NCBI RefSeq assembly: GCF_000381065.1 | Contig: NZ_KB905846.1 | Span: 86,651-150,650 of the forward strand | Source of the DNA: Propionispira raffinosivorans DSM 20765 | GTDB lineage: Bacteria; Bacillota; Negativicutes; Selenomonadales; Selenomonadaceae | Reading direction: 5' to 3' | Length of the DNA: 64,000 bases | Shown: positions 34,708 through 45,850 of the stretch, piece after piece | Numbering within the stretch: position 1 is the first letter of the stretch | Layout: each line of letters begins with the position of its first letter | Made by a program: the position numbers and the translations under genes | Notes under the pieces: generated by a model | What the model was told of the DNA's origin: nothing | Database searches by the model: none | The model's input: the letters and a program-made list of their open reading frames with translations, nothing else

Positions 34708-35733
34708 TTAAAATCTCCTAATTATATTATATTCTGTATCACGCTGTGCCGCTTCATAACCCGCTGCACGGATCATATTGACCATCTTATCGATCGACAT
34801 TTGATAGGCCGTGCCAGCCGCACGTACAACATTTTCTTCTAGCATGATACTGCCAAGATCATTGGCACCAAAAGCCAATGTAACCTGTCCAATATTTTGC
34901 CCCTGTGTGACCCATGAGCCTTGAATATGAGAAATATTATCCATATAAAGGCGCGTCATTGCCAATGTTTTCAAATAGTCCCAAGACGATGTTTTCTCAC
35001 CACCAAGCTGCGTATTCCCCGGCTGGAAGGTCCACGTAATAAAAGCACGAAATCCACCTGTTTTTTCTTGCAGCGCCCTCACCTTTTCCATATGTTCAAT
35101 GCGATCTGCCATGGTTTCTCCCATGCCAATGACCATCGTAGCCGTACTTTCCATACCGATTTGATGCGCACATTCCATAACATGAAGCCAGTCATCTGTC
35201 ATGATTTTTTTCGGACTAACACGCTGTCGGATTCGGTCAACCAGAATTTCCGCTCCGCCGCCCGGCAAAGAATCAAGGCCGGCTGCCTGAAGTTCCTTCA
35301 ATGTATCAAGTACGGAACGGCCTGCCTGTTGCGCCATATATAAAACTTCCGTAGCTGTAAAGGAATGTATGCGAATATCAAATTTTTCTTTGATGGTCGA
35401 GAGCATATCTACATAATAAGCTAAATCCAGCTCTGGATGCAGACCACCTTGAATCATGACCTGCGTGCCACCGGCATCTATCGTTTCTTGAATTTTATCT
35501 AAAATAGTCTGTTTCGATAGAACATAGGCATCTTTATCATCTTGGCGTTTAAAAAATGCACAAAATTTACATTCATTTACACAAATATTACTGTAATTGA
35601 TATTTCGATCGATGATAAAGGTTACCGTTTTCCCTGGATGTTTTTTCTGTCTTTCTATATCTGCCATTTTCCCCAGCGCCAATAGATCACCATGGCACAA
35701 AAGTTCCAGACCTTCTTTTTCTGTCAAACTCAT
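34708..35733 (-). CDS. mqnC: cyclic dehypoxanthinyl futalosine synthase (radical SAM)
   Basis: 341 aa. The radical SAM motif C-xxx-C-xx-C lies in NYSNICVNECKFCAFFKR, and the rest follows the CofH/MqnC family (GLHPELDLAYYVD, LDSLPGGGAEILVDRIR). It cyclises dehypoxanthine futalosine in menaquinone synthesis. The stop codon is 2 bp from the start of the phosphorylase gene and the start overlaps the mqnA stop, so it belongs to one operon. Confidence 0.9.
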   Translation of the reverse strand: MSLTEKEGLELLCHGDLLALGKMADIERQKKHPGKTVTFIIDRNINYSNICVNECKFCAFFKRQDDKDAYVLSKQTILDKIQETIDAGGTQVMIQGGLHPELDLAYYVDMLSTIKEKFDIRIHSFTATEVLYMAQQAGRSVLDTLKELQAAGLDSLPGGGAEILVDRIRQRVSPKKIMTDDWLHVMECAHQIGMESTATMVIGMGETMADRIEHMEKVRALQEKTGGFRAFITWTFQPGNTQLGGEKTSSWDYLKTLAMTRLYMDNISHIQGSWVTQGQNIGQVTLAFGANDLGSIMLEENVVRAAGTAYQMSIDKMVNMIRAAGYEAAQRDTEYNIIRRF

Positions 35734-36569
35734 CGATAAACCTCCGCTATTTCAATTTCCGGTACATGATCGATCAAATTCAATTCATGCGCCATCGTGT
35801 AAAAAGTCAAAAGAGCTTCTAAATGTTCCTGCCCTAAATCCCATTTGATCACATCGAGATATTCATCCAGCTGCGTAAAGGAAAATGGTTTGCTATCTAG
35901 AATCGACTCAATCGCCTGTCTTTTTTTTGCATACCCGTTTTTAAAACCCTGTGTCACTTTTTCATACGTGTACTGCACAAGATCCGGTCTTTTTTCAGCA
36001 AATTTTCGATTTACAACCCAAACAGCATATACCATACGAAGCCCTGTTAACTTTTTCCATTGCGCCCCAATATCATAATAATACAAACCTGCCTGTTTAT
36101 GATATTTCGCATAAAGTGCATCATCACCGATCAAAAGTTTGGCTGTAATATCGCCCGATAGCACAGTATCCATATCAATATTACGGATATAGTAATTGGG
36201 TCTGGCGCCATACGCCTTACTGAGCACAATTTTCAAAAGACAATGTGAAGTCGCCGATTTTGCCGTTAAGAGAATTTTATCATTGCTCAATTTTTCAATT
36301 GGTTTTTTCGATACTAAAATTATGCTTTGAACATCACCATCAGCTGTAATGCTCACGTCTGGCATAAGCAAAAGTTTTTCATTATTGCGTGCATAAATAA
36401 TGGACGATACCGGACTTACGTCAAGCCGGTTCTGAACAATATCTTCATTAAGCACAGACGGCACAGCGGATGAAACAGCTAAGCCCTGGTCAAAGCCATC
36501 ATATTTTAAACTGTATGTCAACGGCAGACAGTTTAAAAAATTAATGTGCCCTAATTTAGGAGTTTCCAC
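35730..36569 (-). CDS. mqnA: chorismate dehydratase
   Basis: 279 aa of the MqnA/MqnD periplasmic-binding-like fold. KLGHINFLNCLPLTY at the N-terminus, DVSPVSSIIYARN and LLIGDDALYAK are typical. It makes 3-(1-carboxyvinyloxy)benzoate, the entry to the futalosine route. It overlaps mqnC by 4 bp and follows mqnE by 24 bp. Confidence 0.92.
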   Translation of the reverse strand: METPKLGHINFLNCLPLTYSLKYDGFDQGLAVSSAVPSVLNEDIVQNRLDVSPVSSIIYARNNEKLLLMPDVSITADGDVQSIILVSKKPIEKLSNDKILLTAKSATSHCLLKIVLSKAYGARPNYYIRNIDMDTVLSGDITAKLLIGDDALYAKYHKQAGLYYYDIGAQWKKLTGLRMVYAVWVVNRKFAEKRPDLVQYTYEKVTQGFKNGYAKKRQAIESILDSKPFSFTQLDEYLDVIKWDLGQEHLEALLTFYTMAHELNLIDHVPEIEIAEVYR

Positions 36570-36593
36570 AAAAACCCCTCCTTACGTCTATAT

Positions 36594-37670
36594 TTATTTC
36601 ACGAGATGATAGAAGGTATCTCGTTCTATCGGCACATAGCCTGTTTCTTCAACCATTTTTATAATTTCTAATTTTGTAATTCCTGCTTTTGTTGTAGCCC
36701 CGGCAGCATGGATTATTTTTTCTTCTTCCACTGTGCCATCCAGGTCATCAACACCAAAAGCCAGAGCAAGCTGCGCAATTGGCTGAGTCAGCATCATCCA
36801 AAAGGCTTTAATATGATCTATGTTATCTAAAATCAAACGTGACAACGCAATCATTTTGAGATCTTCCCATGAAGAAACACGTTTTAAATGAGAAAGCTCT
36901 GTATTTGCCGGATGAAAGGGAAACGATACATACGCTTGAAAGCCATTTGTCTCATCTTGTATATCGCGTAATGTAAATAAATGAGAAATTCGCTGTTCTA
37001 TTGTTTCAATGTGGCCGTACATCATTGTCGCATTCGTTAAAATACCAAGATGATGGGCTGTTTTAATTGTTTCAATCCACTGCGCTGTTGTGGCTTTATT
37101 CGGACATATGATTTTACGTACCGCATCATCTAAAATTTCTGCACCACCGCCTGGCAGAGAATCCAGTCCGGCTTCTTTTAATATAATCAGTACTTGTTTT
37201 ATGGACAAATCTGCAATTTGGGCAAAATGAACAATTTCCACTGGCGTAAAGGCTTTTAAATGAACCTTCGGCAAAACATCTTTCACCGTCTTAACAATAT
37301 CCACATAATAAGAAAATGGTTCATCTGGATGCAGTGCACTTACCATATGAACTTCCGTGAGTCCAGGTGTTTTTTTTGCTGTTGCAATAAGCATTGTGCG
37401 TATTTCTTCTTTTGACAAAATAAACCCCTGCGGATCTCCTGCTTTACAGGAAAATGCACAAAGCGGACAATTTGCTGTACAAATGTTTGTCAAATTGATA
37501 TGCCGATTCACATTGTAATAAACTTTCTTGCCGGTTTTTCGTTCTTTGGCGACACGCGCCCACTCGGCCAAAGATAATAAATCATTCAAACGATACAATT
37601 CCATTGCATCATCAAAGGATAATCGTATGCCCTGAGCCGCTTTTTGCGACGCTGTTAAGTTTGCTTTCAT
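36594..37670 (-). CDS. mqnE: aminofutalosine synthase (radical SAM)
   Basis: 358 aa. YYNVNRHINLTNIC followed by TANCPLCAF carries the radical SAM cysteines, and VHMVSALHPDEPFSYYVD and LDSLPGGGAEILDDAVR are family features. It joins the MqnA product to the adenosyl moiety of SAM. It is the first gene of the four-gene operon, so the promoter should be between 37671 and 37756. Confidence 0.9.
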   Translation of the reverse strand: MKANLTASQKAAQGIRLSFDDAMELYRLNDLLSLAEWARVAKERKTGKKVYYNVNRHINLTNICTANCPLCAFSCKAGDPQGFILSKEEIRTMLIATAKKTPGLTEVHMVSALHPDEPFSYYVDIVKTVKDVLPKVHLKAFTPVEIVHFAQIADLSIKQVLIILKEAGLDSLPGGGAEILDDAVRKIICPNKATTAQWIETIKTAHHLGILTNATMMYGHIETIEQRISHLFTLRDIQDETNGFQAYVSFPFHPANTELSHLKRVSSWEDLKMIALSRLILDNIDHIKAFWMMLTQPIAQLALAFGVDDLDGTVEEEKIIHAAGATTKAGITKLEIIKMVEETGYVPIERDTFYHLVK

Positions 37671-37756
37671 TAAAATAAGTCCACCTCAGTTCTTTCCTCT
37701 CGCTATACCGTAAAGTAATAATAATTCGTTATTTTTCACACAAACTCCTGCAATAT

Positions 37757-38641
37757 TTATAGGATACCCTCTATGTTGCGACAAAGTTCAATCGTGGCCT
37801 GCAATTCTTTCGATACATATTTATCTTTATGATACACAATATGAAAGTCACGCTTAAACGATAAATCTTCTACAGTAAAACTGCATAGCTCGCCTCTAGC
37901 CAATTCATTTTTTACGGCACGCCTTGAAATAACGCTGACGCCAAGACCCGCAATGACTGCTTTTTTTATAGTTTCTGCATTATTGTAAACACCGCTGATT
38001 TCAAAATCCACCGCATGCTGCTGCATCAGTTTCGTAAATAAATCACGCGTACCACTGCCATCTTCACGCACAAAAAACTTCATTTTTTTAAGCATCGTCA
38101 GGGAAATTTCTTTTTTTTCTAAAAAAGCACTTTGTGGTGATGCGATAAAAATTAATTCATCCGCTAAAAAAGGCTGCGCGATCAAAGATTCAGACTGAAT
38201 AACACCTTCCACCAGTGCCAAATCCAATTCATCTTGCAACAGCATTTTCTCCAACTCTGCCGTATTATGAATTTCAGAAACAATATCCTGATTGGGATTC
38301 ATCTCATACATATATTGTATCAAATCAATCAAGACACACTCCCCGATTGTTACACTGGCACCAATTCGCAGATGATATACCTGACCAAATTCACGCATGG
38401 CCAATTCCGTCTGTTGATGCAGGCTCATCGTCCGTTGCGCATAACGCAGCAATCGTTGTCCAGCCTCCGTGATGAACAATCTACGCCCCAATCTTTCAAA
38501 TAGCAGCACCTCATAATGCTCTTCTAATTCTTGAATCGCTTGGCTGACCGAAGGCTGCGTCATATGAAGCTTTGCCGCAGCACGTGTCATATTATTTTCA
38601 TCACAAACACACAGAAAAATGTTTAAATGCCGTAAAGTCAT
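37757..38641 (-). CDS. LysR-family regulator (CysL/YwfK-like)
   Basis: 294 aa. The winged helix (LNIFLCVCDENNMTRAAAKLHMTQPSVSQAI) is followed by an effector domain. It is divergent from a YeiH-type exporter gene 99 bp away, a common pairing in which the regulator controls the exporter. The effector is unknown; sulfur or selenium compounds are typical for this group. Confidence 0.88.
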   Translation of the reverse strand: MTLRHLNIFLCVCDENNMTRAAAKLHMTQPSVSQAIQELEEHYEVLLFERLGRRLFITEAGQRLLRYAQRTMSLHQQTELAMREFGQVYHLRIGASVTIGECVLIDLIQYMYEMNPNQDIVSEIHNTAELEKMLLQDELDLALVEGVIQSESLIAQPFLADELIFIASPQSAFLEKKEISLTMLKKMKFFVREDGSGTRDLFTKLMQQHAVDFEISGVYNNAETIKKAVIAGLGVSVISRRAVKNELARGELCSFTVEDLSFKRDFHIVYHKDKYVSKELQATIELCRNIEGIL

Positions 38642-38740
38642 TCACATTGCTCCTTTTATCTATTTTTACCTATCGTTTTCATAAAATTATACTATTTTAC
38701 ATATCAATATGCAAGTGCTAAGCTTACAACAAGAAAAGGA

Positions 38741-39733
38741 GTGAATTTTTTAATGAATCAACAACACATCAAAGGTATTTTATTTTGTTTTTTATTTGCA
38801 ATCCCGGCTTATTTTTTGGGTAATCAATTTCCGATTATTGGCGGTCCTGTATTCGGGATTTTACTCGGCATTGCCGCAGCAACATTTAAACGTCCATCAT
38901 CTTTTGAAACAGGCATCAAATTCACTGGCAAAAAAATATTACAGTACTCCATTATTCTACTCGGCTTCGAAATGAATTTATTTCATGTCATGGCAGTCGG
39001 CTCACAATCACTTTATGTAATGATCTTTACACTAATTACGGCCTTTGGTGTCGCCTATAGCGTTGGCAAACTGCTTAAGCTTGATAAAGATACAACGATT
39101 CTTATTGGAGCGGGTACAGCGATTTGTGGTGGTTCTGCCATTGCTGCAGTTGCACCGGTCATCGGTGCCAAAGATCAAGATGTCGCTTTTTCTATCTCCA
39201 CAATCTTTTTATTCAATGTTATAGCTGTTTTTATTTTCCCGGCTATTGGTCACTTTTTAAATTTAAGCAATACTGGTTTTGGTATGTGGGCCGGTACTGC
39301 GATCAATGATACCTCTTCCGTCGTGGCAGCTGGTTACTCTTATAGCACAGCCGCAGGAAATTATGCCACCATCGTAAAATTGACGCGCGCTTTGATGATT
39401 GTACCAGTATGCCTGCTGTTTGCTGTTCTTGCAGCACAAAACCAAAAGAAAACCGGTACATTTAACCTTGCAAAAATATTTCCTTGGTTTATCCTCTGGT
39501 TTGTTGTTGCTTCCATTATCAATACAAGTGGAATCTTATCAACCGAAATCACATCTGCCTTAGGCAATATGGGCAAATTTTCCATTATTCTAGCAATGAG
39601 TGCAATCGGTTTAAATACAAATCTAAAATCATTAATTCAAAACGGTCTCAAACCAATTACTTTAGGGCTGTGCTGTTGGATTGCCGTCGCTGTCGTATCC
39701 TTGACCGTCCAGAGGATCATCGGCCTCATCTAA
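38741..39733 (+). CDS. YeiH/UPF0324 family putative sulfate exporter
   Basis: 330 aa, about ten transmembrane helices. Conserved stretches TTILIGAGTAICGGSAIAA and GMWAGTAINDTSSVVAAGY identify the UPF0324/PSE family. The substrate is not firmly known; sulfate or sulfonate export has been proposed for relatives. It is divergent from a LysR regulator and ended by a terminator. Confidence 0.88.
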   Translation: MNFLMNQQHIKGILFCFLFAIPAYFLGNQFPIIGGPVFGILLGIAAATFKRPSSFETGIKFTGKKILQYSIILLGFEMNLFHVMAVGSQSLYVMIFTLITAFGVAYSVGKLLKLDKDTTILIGAGTAICGGSAIAAVAPVIGAKDQDVAFSISTIFLFNVIAVFIFPAIGHFLNLSNTGFGMWAGTAINDTSSVVAAGYSYSTAAGNYATIVKLTRALMIVPVCLLFAVLAAQNQKKTGTFNLAKIFPWFILWFVVASIINTSGILSTEITSALGNMGKFSIILAMSAIGLNTNLKSLIQNGLKPITLGLCCWIAVAVVSLTVQRIIGLI

Positions 39734-39758
39734 AATAAAAATCTCATAAAAATAGACT

Positions 39759-39792
39759 AGAGTATCCTTTTTCAACGAGGATACTCTATTTT
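39759..39792 (+). terminator. terminator of the yeiH-like gene
   Basis: Stem AGAGTATCCT (39759-39768) with AGGATACTCT (39778-39787), then ATTTTCTT. Confidence 0.75.
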
Positions 39793-39848
39793 CTTCTATC
39801 AATTTAATGTTATACTATAATGAAAACGGATTTTAAGGAGGTTTTTTT

Positions 39849-40190
39849 ATGATTTCCGGTGAACAAAAATTTTTAGCAGTTCTATCGCATCTGGCTTATC
39901 TGCTCGGAATCGGACTGATTATCGTACCATTAATCATTGTACTGCTCAAAAAAAGCGATCCTTTCGTCCATGAACACGCGAAACAAGCCTTGATTGCACA
40001 AGCCATGTTTGTTTTATGTTCAACAATCGTTATGTTTTTAGTACATCTGCTCATCGGTATCCTCTTAATCCCTTTTTTATGCATAATCGGCGCGGGATTT
40101 TTCATCACTTCGCTGGTTGCTGCCTATAAAGCAATGAAGGGAGACTCTTATGATTACCCACTCATCCAAAGCATCGCACGAAATTTCTAA
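39849..40190 (+). CDS. DUF4870-like small membrane protein
   Basis: 113 aa. It begins with the family-like EQKFLAVLSHLAYLLG and contains FVHEHAKQALIAQ, with three hydrophobic helices. Function unknown. AAGGAGG lies 8 nt before the ATG and a TATAAT at 39816 may be its -10 box. It is followed in the same direction by a zinc-ribbon membrane protein gene. Confidence 0.75.
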   Translation: MISGEQKFLAVLSHLAYLLGIGLIIVPLIIVLLKKSDPFVHEHAKQALIAQAMFVLCSTIVMFLVHLLIGILLIPFLCIIGAGFFITSLVAAYKAMKGDSYDYPLIQSIARNF

Positions 40191-40250
40191 ATATGATAAA
40201 ATGAATTTTAGTTTAAAATACAATGAATTTATATTGCAGGAGTTGAGCCC

Positions 40251-40541
40251 ATGTTAACATGCCAAAAGTGCGGCAAAGTCATCACGGAAAAAGAAGCCCT
40301 TGTGCATAAAGATGAAAAAAATGAACAAGCCATCATCTGCCCCGACTGTTTTAAAGCGGCTACCGGTGTGGACTACAAAACGTTTGCCTTTCGTAAAGAA
40401 AGTGCCAAGCAAACATTTTTTGCCGTAATTTTTTGTTTAGCGGCAACGATTTATGCATTTATCGAAAAAGGCCCTATTTATGGTGTTTTCGGTATTGCGG
40501 CGACAATCTTAATTTATCTGTTTGCCAGCAAAGTAAAATAA
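40251..40541 (+). CDS. small zinc-ribbon membrane protein, function unknown
   Basis: 96 aa. An N-terminal zinc ribbon (CQKCGK at 4-9 and CPDC around 35) is followed by two transmembrane helices (about aa 53-70 and 75-92). I do not recognise a named family. It is probably co-transcribed with the DUF4870-like gene 60 bp upstream. Confidence 0.7.
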   Translation: MLTCQKCGKVITEKEALVHKDEKNEQAIICPDCFKAATGVDYKTFAFRKESAKQTFFAVIFCLAATIYAFIEKGPIYGVFGIAATILIYLFASKVK

Positions 40542-40560
40542 CAAAGACCATATGTATCAC

Positions 40561-40601
40561 AAAAAGGGAATGCTGGCTAAAAGCCCATGCATTCCCTTTT
40601 T
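40561..40601. terminator. bidirectional terminator between convergent genes
   Basis: Stem AAAAAGGGAATGC (40561-40573) with GCATTCCCTTTTT (40589-40601). Confidence 0.85.
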
Positions 40602-40608
40602 GTTAAAA

Positions 40609-42330
40609 TCAAACTTTAAACTTTTGAATAGCCTCTTGTAATTCTGAGGCCATCGTTGACAAATGTGTACTTGCTGACGCAATTTCTTCCATAGATGCCG
40701 ATTGTTCTTCCGTTGCCGCAGAAATCGTTTCTGTTTCTTCAGCCGTTTTTTTCGTTTGTGTACTAATTCCACCAGCCGCTGTTACAACATCTTCGGTACC
40801 GCTGGTAAGCTGTTCAGTTGCTGCTGATATTTCATTGACTTCATCTGATATTCCTTTAATCATTTCTAAAATTTCATTAAAATTTTGCCCCGCTAAATCA
40901 ACCAGTTCCGAGCCGATTTTCACTTCACGTTTGCTTTCATTCATAAAAGTAACGGCAGATTGCGTTTTAAACTGAACTTCCGCAATCAAGCTCGTTATAT
41001 CCTTTGTTGCATGAGCAGACTGTTCTGCCAATTTCCGCACTTCATCGGCAACCACAGCAAAGCCACGCCCAGCCTGCCCGGCCCGGGCTGCTTCAATGGC
41101 CGCATTTAATGCCAGCAGGTTTGTTTGTTCGGCAATATTTGAAATCAAAGATACAATCTGTCCGATTTGTTTCGATTTGCCTTCCAGCTCCCCAATGACA
41201 TCCGCGGTATTATTGGTTTTTTGCTCAATAACCCCCATCTGTCCAACGGTTTTTTGTACAGCTTTCCCGCCAGCCACAGCTGCAACAGAAGTTTTTTCTG
41301 TAGATTTAGCCACTTCAATTGTATTTTCAGTCACTTGATGAATTCCTTTTGCCATCTCTTCCACAATACGATTGGTGGTAATGGCAATTTCCAATTGTTT
41401 TTCGGCCCCTTTTGCTACTTCTGTGATCGATTCTGCAACCTGAGCCGATGCCTGAGCAGACTGCTCAGCGCTTGCAGTCAATTCTTGTGAGGCCGCCGCC
41501 AATTGTTCGGATGTGTTAAGCAGCTGTTTGATTAAGGTTCGAATATTTCGATTCATTAAGTCGACTGCTTTCGACAAGACACCAAATTCACTTTTATCTT
41601 GCATATTACTGTCCGCAACATTTTGCGAAAAATCACCTGAGGCAATTCCCCCTAAGAAACTTACCGATTCGCCCAAACGTTTTACAATTTGCTTCACAAT
41701 CAAAATACCGAGACCGGCTCCAATGATAACAGCAAAAATGGTAATAAGTATAAACATCATACTTGCTTTGGCAAAATTATCTTTTGAGGACTGATTCATC
41801 TGGTCGGCATTTTTCTTTGCTGCATCCGTAATCGTCTGCAAGGTCTTGGATGTTATATCAGCCAAAGGCTCTACCGTTGTCTTATATAACGTATAGGCTT
41901 CGGTATTTTTATTTTGCAAAGCTAAATCAACAACCATATTATTGCCATCACGATATTTTGCTATATTAGTTTGTAATTCCTTAACATTACTTTTTTGTTC
42001 TTGTGATAATGGTAAGGCATCATATTTCACTAAAGTTTCCCCGAGTAATTTTCGCGAATCCGCTATTTGAGCTGATAATTTTTTATTTTCATTTGCATCT
42101 GCCGTAATCATAAGATCTAATATATCCGTACGAATTCTTCGTATATAAATCCGACTTTCATAGGATAATTGCATTTCTGTTAAGTTGTTTTCGTACATCT
42201 TATCCGTGTATTCACTGCTTTGCTTCAAATTGATATAGCCAATAGCCCCCACTAAAACAACAGCACAACTAAAAACAATGATTAACACACTAAGTTTCTG
42301 TTTAACCTTTAAATTATTAAACCAGTCCAT
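40609..42330 (-). CDS. methyl-accepting chemotaxis protein
   Basis: 573 aa. TM1 (about 13-34) is followed by a periplasmic four-helix-bundle sensor (35-190) and TM2 (about 190-213, [20 protein letters not shown]). HAMP comes next, and then a long cytoplasmic hairpin with the tip [23 protein letters not shown]. Heptad pairs EQ and QE typical of methylation sites flank it. It is a transmembrane chemoreceptor with an unknown ligand, transcribed alone. Confidence 0.92.
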   Translation of the reverse strand: MDWFNNLKVKQKLSVLIIVFSCAVVLVGAIGYINLKQSSEYTDKMYENNLTEMQLSYESRIYIRRIRTDILDLMITADANENKKLSAQIADSRKLLGETLVKYDALPLSQEQKSNVKELQTNIAKYRDGNNMVVDLALQNKNTEAYTLYKTTVEPLADITSKTLQTITDAAKKNADQMNQSSKDNFAKASMMFILITIFAVIIGAGLGILIVKQIVKRLGESVSFLGGIASGDFSQNVADSNMQDKSEFGVLSKAVDLMNRNIRTLIKQLLNTSEQLAAASQELTASAEQSAQASAQVAESITEVAKGAEKQLEIAITTNRIVEEMAKGIHQVTENTIEVAKSTEKTSVAAVAGGKAVQKTVGQMGVIEQKTNNTADVIGELEGKSKQIGQIVSLISNIAEQTNLLALNAAIEAARAGQAGRGFAVVADEVRKLAEQSAHATKDITSLIAEVQFKTQSAVTFMNESKREVKIGSELVDLAGQNFNEILEMIKGISDEVNEISAATEQLTSGTEDVVTAAGGISTQTKKTAEETETISAATEEQSASMEEIASASTHLSTMASELQEAIQKFKV

Positions 42331-42579
42331 TTTACATCTCTCCTTCTATAATCTTTATAAAGCCATGCCTTATAAGTAAAACACAAAATGAGTTTCTAGA
42401 ATTTTAGAAAGATCCGAATATATAGTATTATGTAAAATAAAGTATGTTCTTTTTTAGTTATTTCATAAATTCACATCTCCCTTTAATATTCTATATATTC
42501 AAAAAAATTCCTGCTGCAGTAAGCCTAGTAATCAAAGTTATTCATATCCGTTTTTATGTCCCTTTTTTACTTTGCCTAC

Positions 42580-42608
42580 TTCACAAAACAGAAAATTCAG
42601 AATATAAT
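42580..42608 (+). promoter_or_regulatory. promoter of the 72-aa membrane protein gene
   Basis: TTCACA (42580-42585), 17-bp spacer, TATAAT (42603-42608), with AAAGGAG and the ATG at 42633 following. Confidence 0.6.
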
Positions 42609-42632
42609 AGAGATATAAAAGGAGATGATATC

Positions 42633-42851
42633 ATGCTAAAAAATTACCCCGCTGCTTATTTATTTCTAATATCGCTTGGTGCTTTACTGGTTTTTCTTTT
42701 AATTTCACCAATCATAGGAGTGTGGAGTATTTACTTTGAAACAGCATTGCATATTCTCACTTTTACAACAAAAGTTATGTGTCTATTCTTTTTATTCATT
42801 ACAGTTGTCGATCTATTAAATTCAATTCATTTCAGAAAACACATTCACTAG
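42633..42851 (+). CDS. small hydrophobic membrane protein, function unknown
   Basis: 72 aa from ATG 42633 with AAAGGAG 8-9 nt upstream. The long reading from 42444 crosses the promoter and is rejected. There are two transmembrane helices (about 8-30 and 36-62). No family is recognised. It has its own promoter and terminator, so it is a discrete gene. Confidence 0.65.
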   Translation: MLKNYPAAYLFLISLGALLVFLLISPIIGVWSIYFETALHILTFTTKVMCLFFLFITVVDLLNSIHFRKHIH

Positions 42852-42869
42852 CTATGATACTCCCACACA

Positions 42870-42912
42870 AAATCCGCTGCCAAAATTGCAAATCAGCAGC
42901 GGATTTTTTTTA
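42870..42912 (+). terminator. terminator of the 72-aa protein gene
   Basis: Stem AAATCCGCTGC (42870-42880) with GCAGCGGATTT (42896-42906), followed by a T run. A second hairpin (CAAAGACT/AGTCTTTG, 42918-42963) follows immediately. Confidence 0.8.
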
Positions 42913-43402
42913 TATAAAACAAAGACTCCAAAAATGATTATATCATCTTTGAAGTCTTTGTTTCAGTTCGGGTAGGATGCCCCCCTGGTTTTGGCAAATA
43001 TATAATTTGCCATAAATATAATACCTAAAAAATCTGACTGCTAATCAAGTCGTGGCACCTGATTAAATATAAATTTTAAAGGTAATCTTATACAATTAAA
43101 GTGTGCAGCAATAATTGTATAAAAAATTTTCAACAATCGATACATAAATATATACCGATTGTGTTTTGCCTCTTAAAATTCTGGTGCTGCTATGACTTCA
43201 AACGCAAGAGATAACAACCGTAGGCCATAACTCTCATTTGGGTAAGAGTTTATAAACTTTTTACAGCTGCCGAAAAATCAAAAAAATATTATGTGTGCAG
43301 AGTCCGTTCCGTACAAAATTTCATTCCATATAATTTACATAATAATCCAATATAGCAGGACTTGTCAACTACTCTAGCAAAAAAACGATCGATAATTTAT
43401 AA

Positions 43403-43461
43403 AAAATCAACCAAGATCTTAATAAATGATCGTGACATCATCAAAGATCTTGGTTGATTTT
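43403..43461. terminator. 18-bp perfect stem-loop
   Basis: Arms AAAATCAACCAAGATCTT (43403-43420) and AAGATCTTGGTTGATTTT (43444-43461), loop 23 nt. Terminator-like in either direction, but no gene adjoins it. Confidence 0.6.
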
Positions 43462-43568
43462 ATTTTTGTGTTTAGCGATTTCAGTATGATCTTATTTCAG
43501 ATAGAAACCGTGTGCAGCAGTACCTAACTAAAACATAAATCATTATAAAAACCAGTAAATACTTTTCA

Positions 43569-43607
43569 TTTTATGAAATCAATCTGTGCAGTATTGATTT
43601 CATAAAA
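43569..43607 (-). terminator. stem-loop downstream of groL
   Basis: Perfect stem TTTTATGAAATCAAT (43569-43583) with ATTGATTTCATAAAA (43593-43607), 65 bp past the groL stop. Probably the groESL terminator, although the T tract is weak. Confidence 0.55.
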
Positions 43608-43671
43608 TTATAGTTTCTGTACATCATCTGCACAGATTTCATATATTACGTAACAGGGAATTCGGCTTAAA

Positions 43672-45360
<1,689 letters not shown>

Positions 45361-45371
45361 CTATTTAGCAA

Positions 45372-45656
45372 TTATTCAACAACTGCTAAAATATCTCTTT
45401 CACTGACAATCAGATAATCTTTACCGTCTTCTTTAATTTCAGTTCCGGCATATTTGGAGAAAATGATGCTGTCGCCTGCTTTTACATCAATAGCTGCTCT
45501 CTGACCATTTTCGAGAATTTTACCTGTGCCAACTGCTACAACTTTACCTTTTTGAGGTTTTTCTTTAGCTGTATCTGGTAATACGATACCACTTGCAGTT
45601 TTTACATCGCCTTCTGAAACTTCAATGACAACTCTGTCGCCTAATGGCTTAATCAT
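45372..45656 (-). CDS. groS: co-chaperonin GroES
   Basis: 94 aa. [12 protein letters not shown] at the N-terminus, the mobile loop around [11 protein letters not shown] and [17 protein letters not shown] near the end. First gene of the operon, under CIRCE/HrcA control. Confidence 0.98.
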   Translation of the reverse strand: MIKPLGDRVVIEVSEGDVKTASGIVLPDTAKEKPQKGKVVAVGTGKILENGQRAAIDVKAGDSIIFSKYAGTEIKEDGKDYLIVSERDILAVVE

Positions 45657-45698
45657 TTTTATTTTCCTCCTTTATTTATGTAAATAATTTTTATTTTG

Positions 45699-45725
45699 TT
45701 AGCACTCGTTCGAAGCGAGTGCTAA
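45699..45725. promoter_or_regulatory. CIRCE operator (HrcA site)
   Basis: TTAGCACTC-N9-GAGTGCTAA, an exact match to the CIRCE consensus, between promoter and groS start. Confidence 0.97.
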
Positions 45726-45736
45726 TTACAATTCTT

Positions 45737-45765
45737 ATGATATATAATTTTGACCAAAAAATCAA
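45737..45765 (-). promoter_or_regulatory. groESL sigma-A promoter
   Basis: On the minus strand TTGATT (45765-45760), 17-bp spacer, TATCAT (45742-45737), directly upstream of CIRCE. Confidence 0.75.
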
Positions 45766-45797
45766 GGGCTTTTTTAAAAAATGATGCAAATATTCGC

Positions 45798-45846
45798 AAA
45801 AAGCCCCTATAAAATGTAAAACAATAACATTTTATAGGGGCTTTTT
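45798..45846 (-). terminator. terminator of the kinase/ANTAR operon
   Basis: Perfect 20-bp stem (arms 45798-45817 and 45827-45846) with a 9-nt loop and flanking A/T runs. Confidence 0.85.
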
Positions 45847-45850
45847 TACT

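Larger units (their letters stand above)
42852..43671. other. 820-bp gene-free region downstream of groL
   Basis: No ORF of note. It contains at least four hairpins (42870-42912, 42918-42963, 43403-43461, 43569-43607). The octamer GTGTGCAG recurs at 43101, 43293 and 43510, with the related CTGTGCAG at 43584 and its complement at 43628. It may be a decayed region or encode structured RNA. Confidence 0.5.

Noticed and set aside
42444..42632. Upstream extension of the 72-aa membrane protein
   Set aside because: It spans a good sigma-A promoter, and the internal ATG at 42633 has a strong ribosome site.
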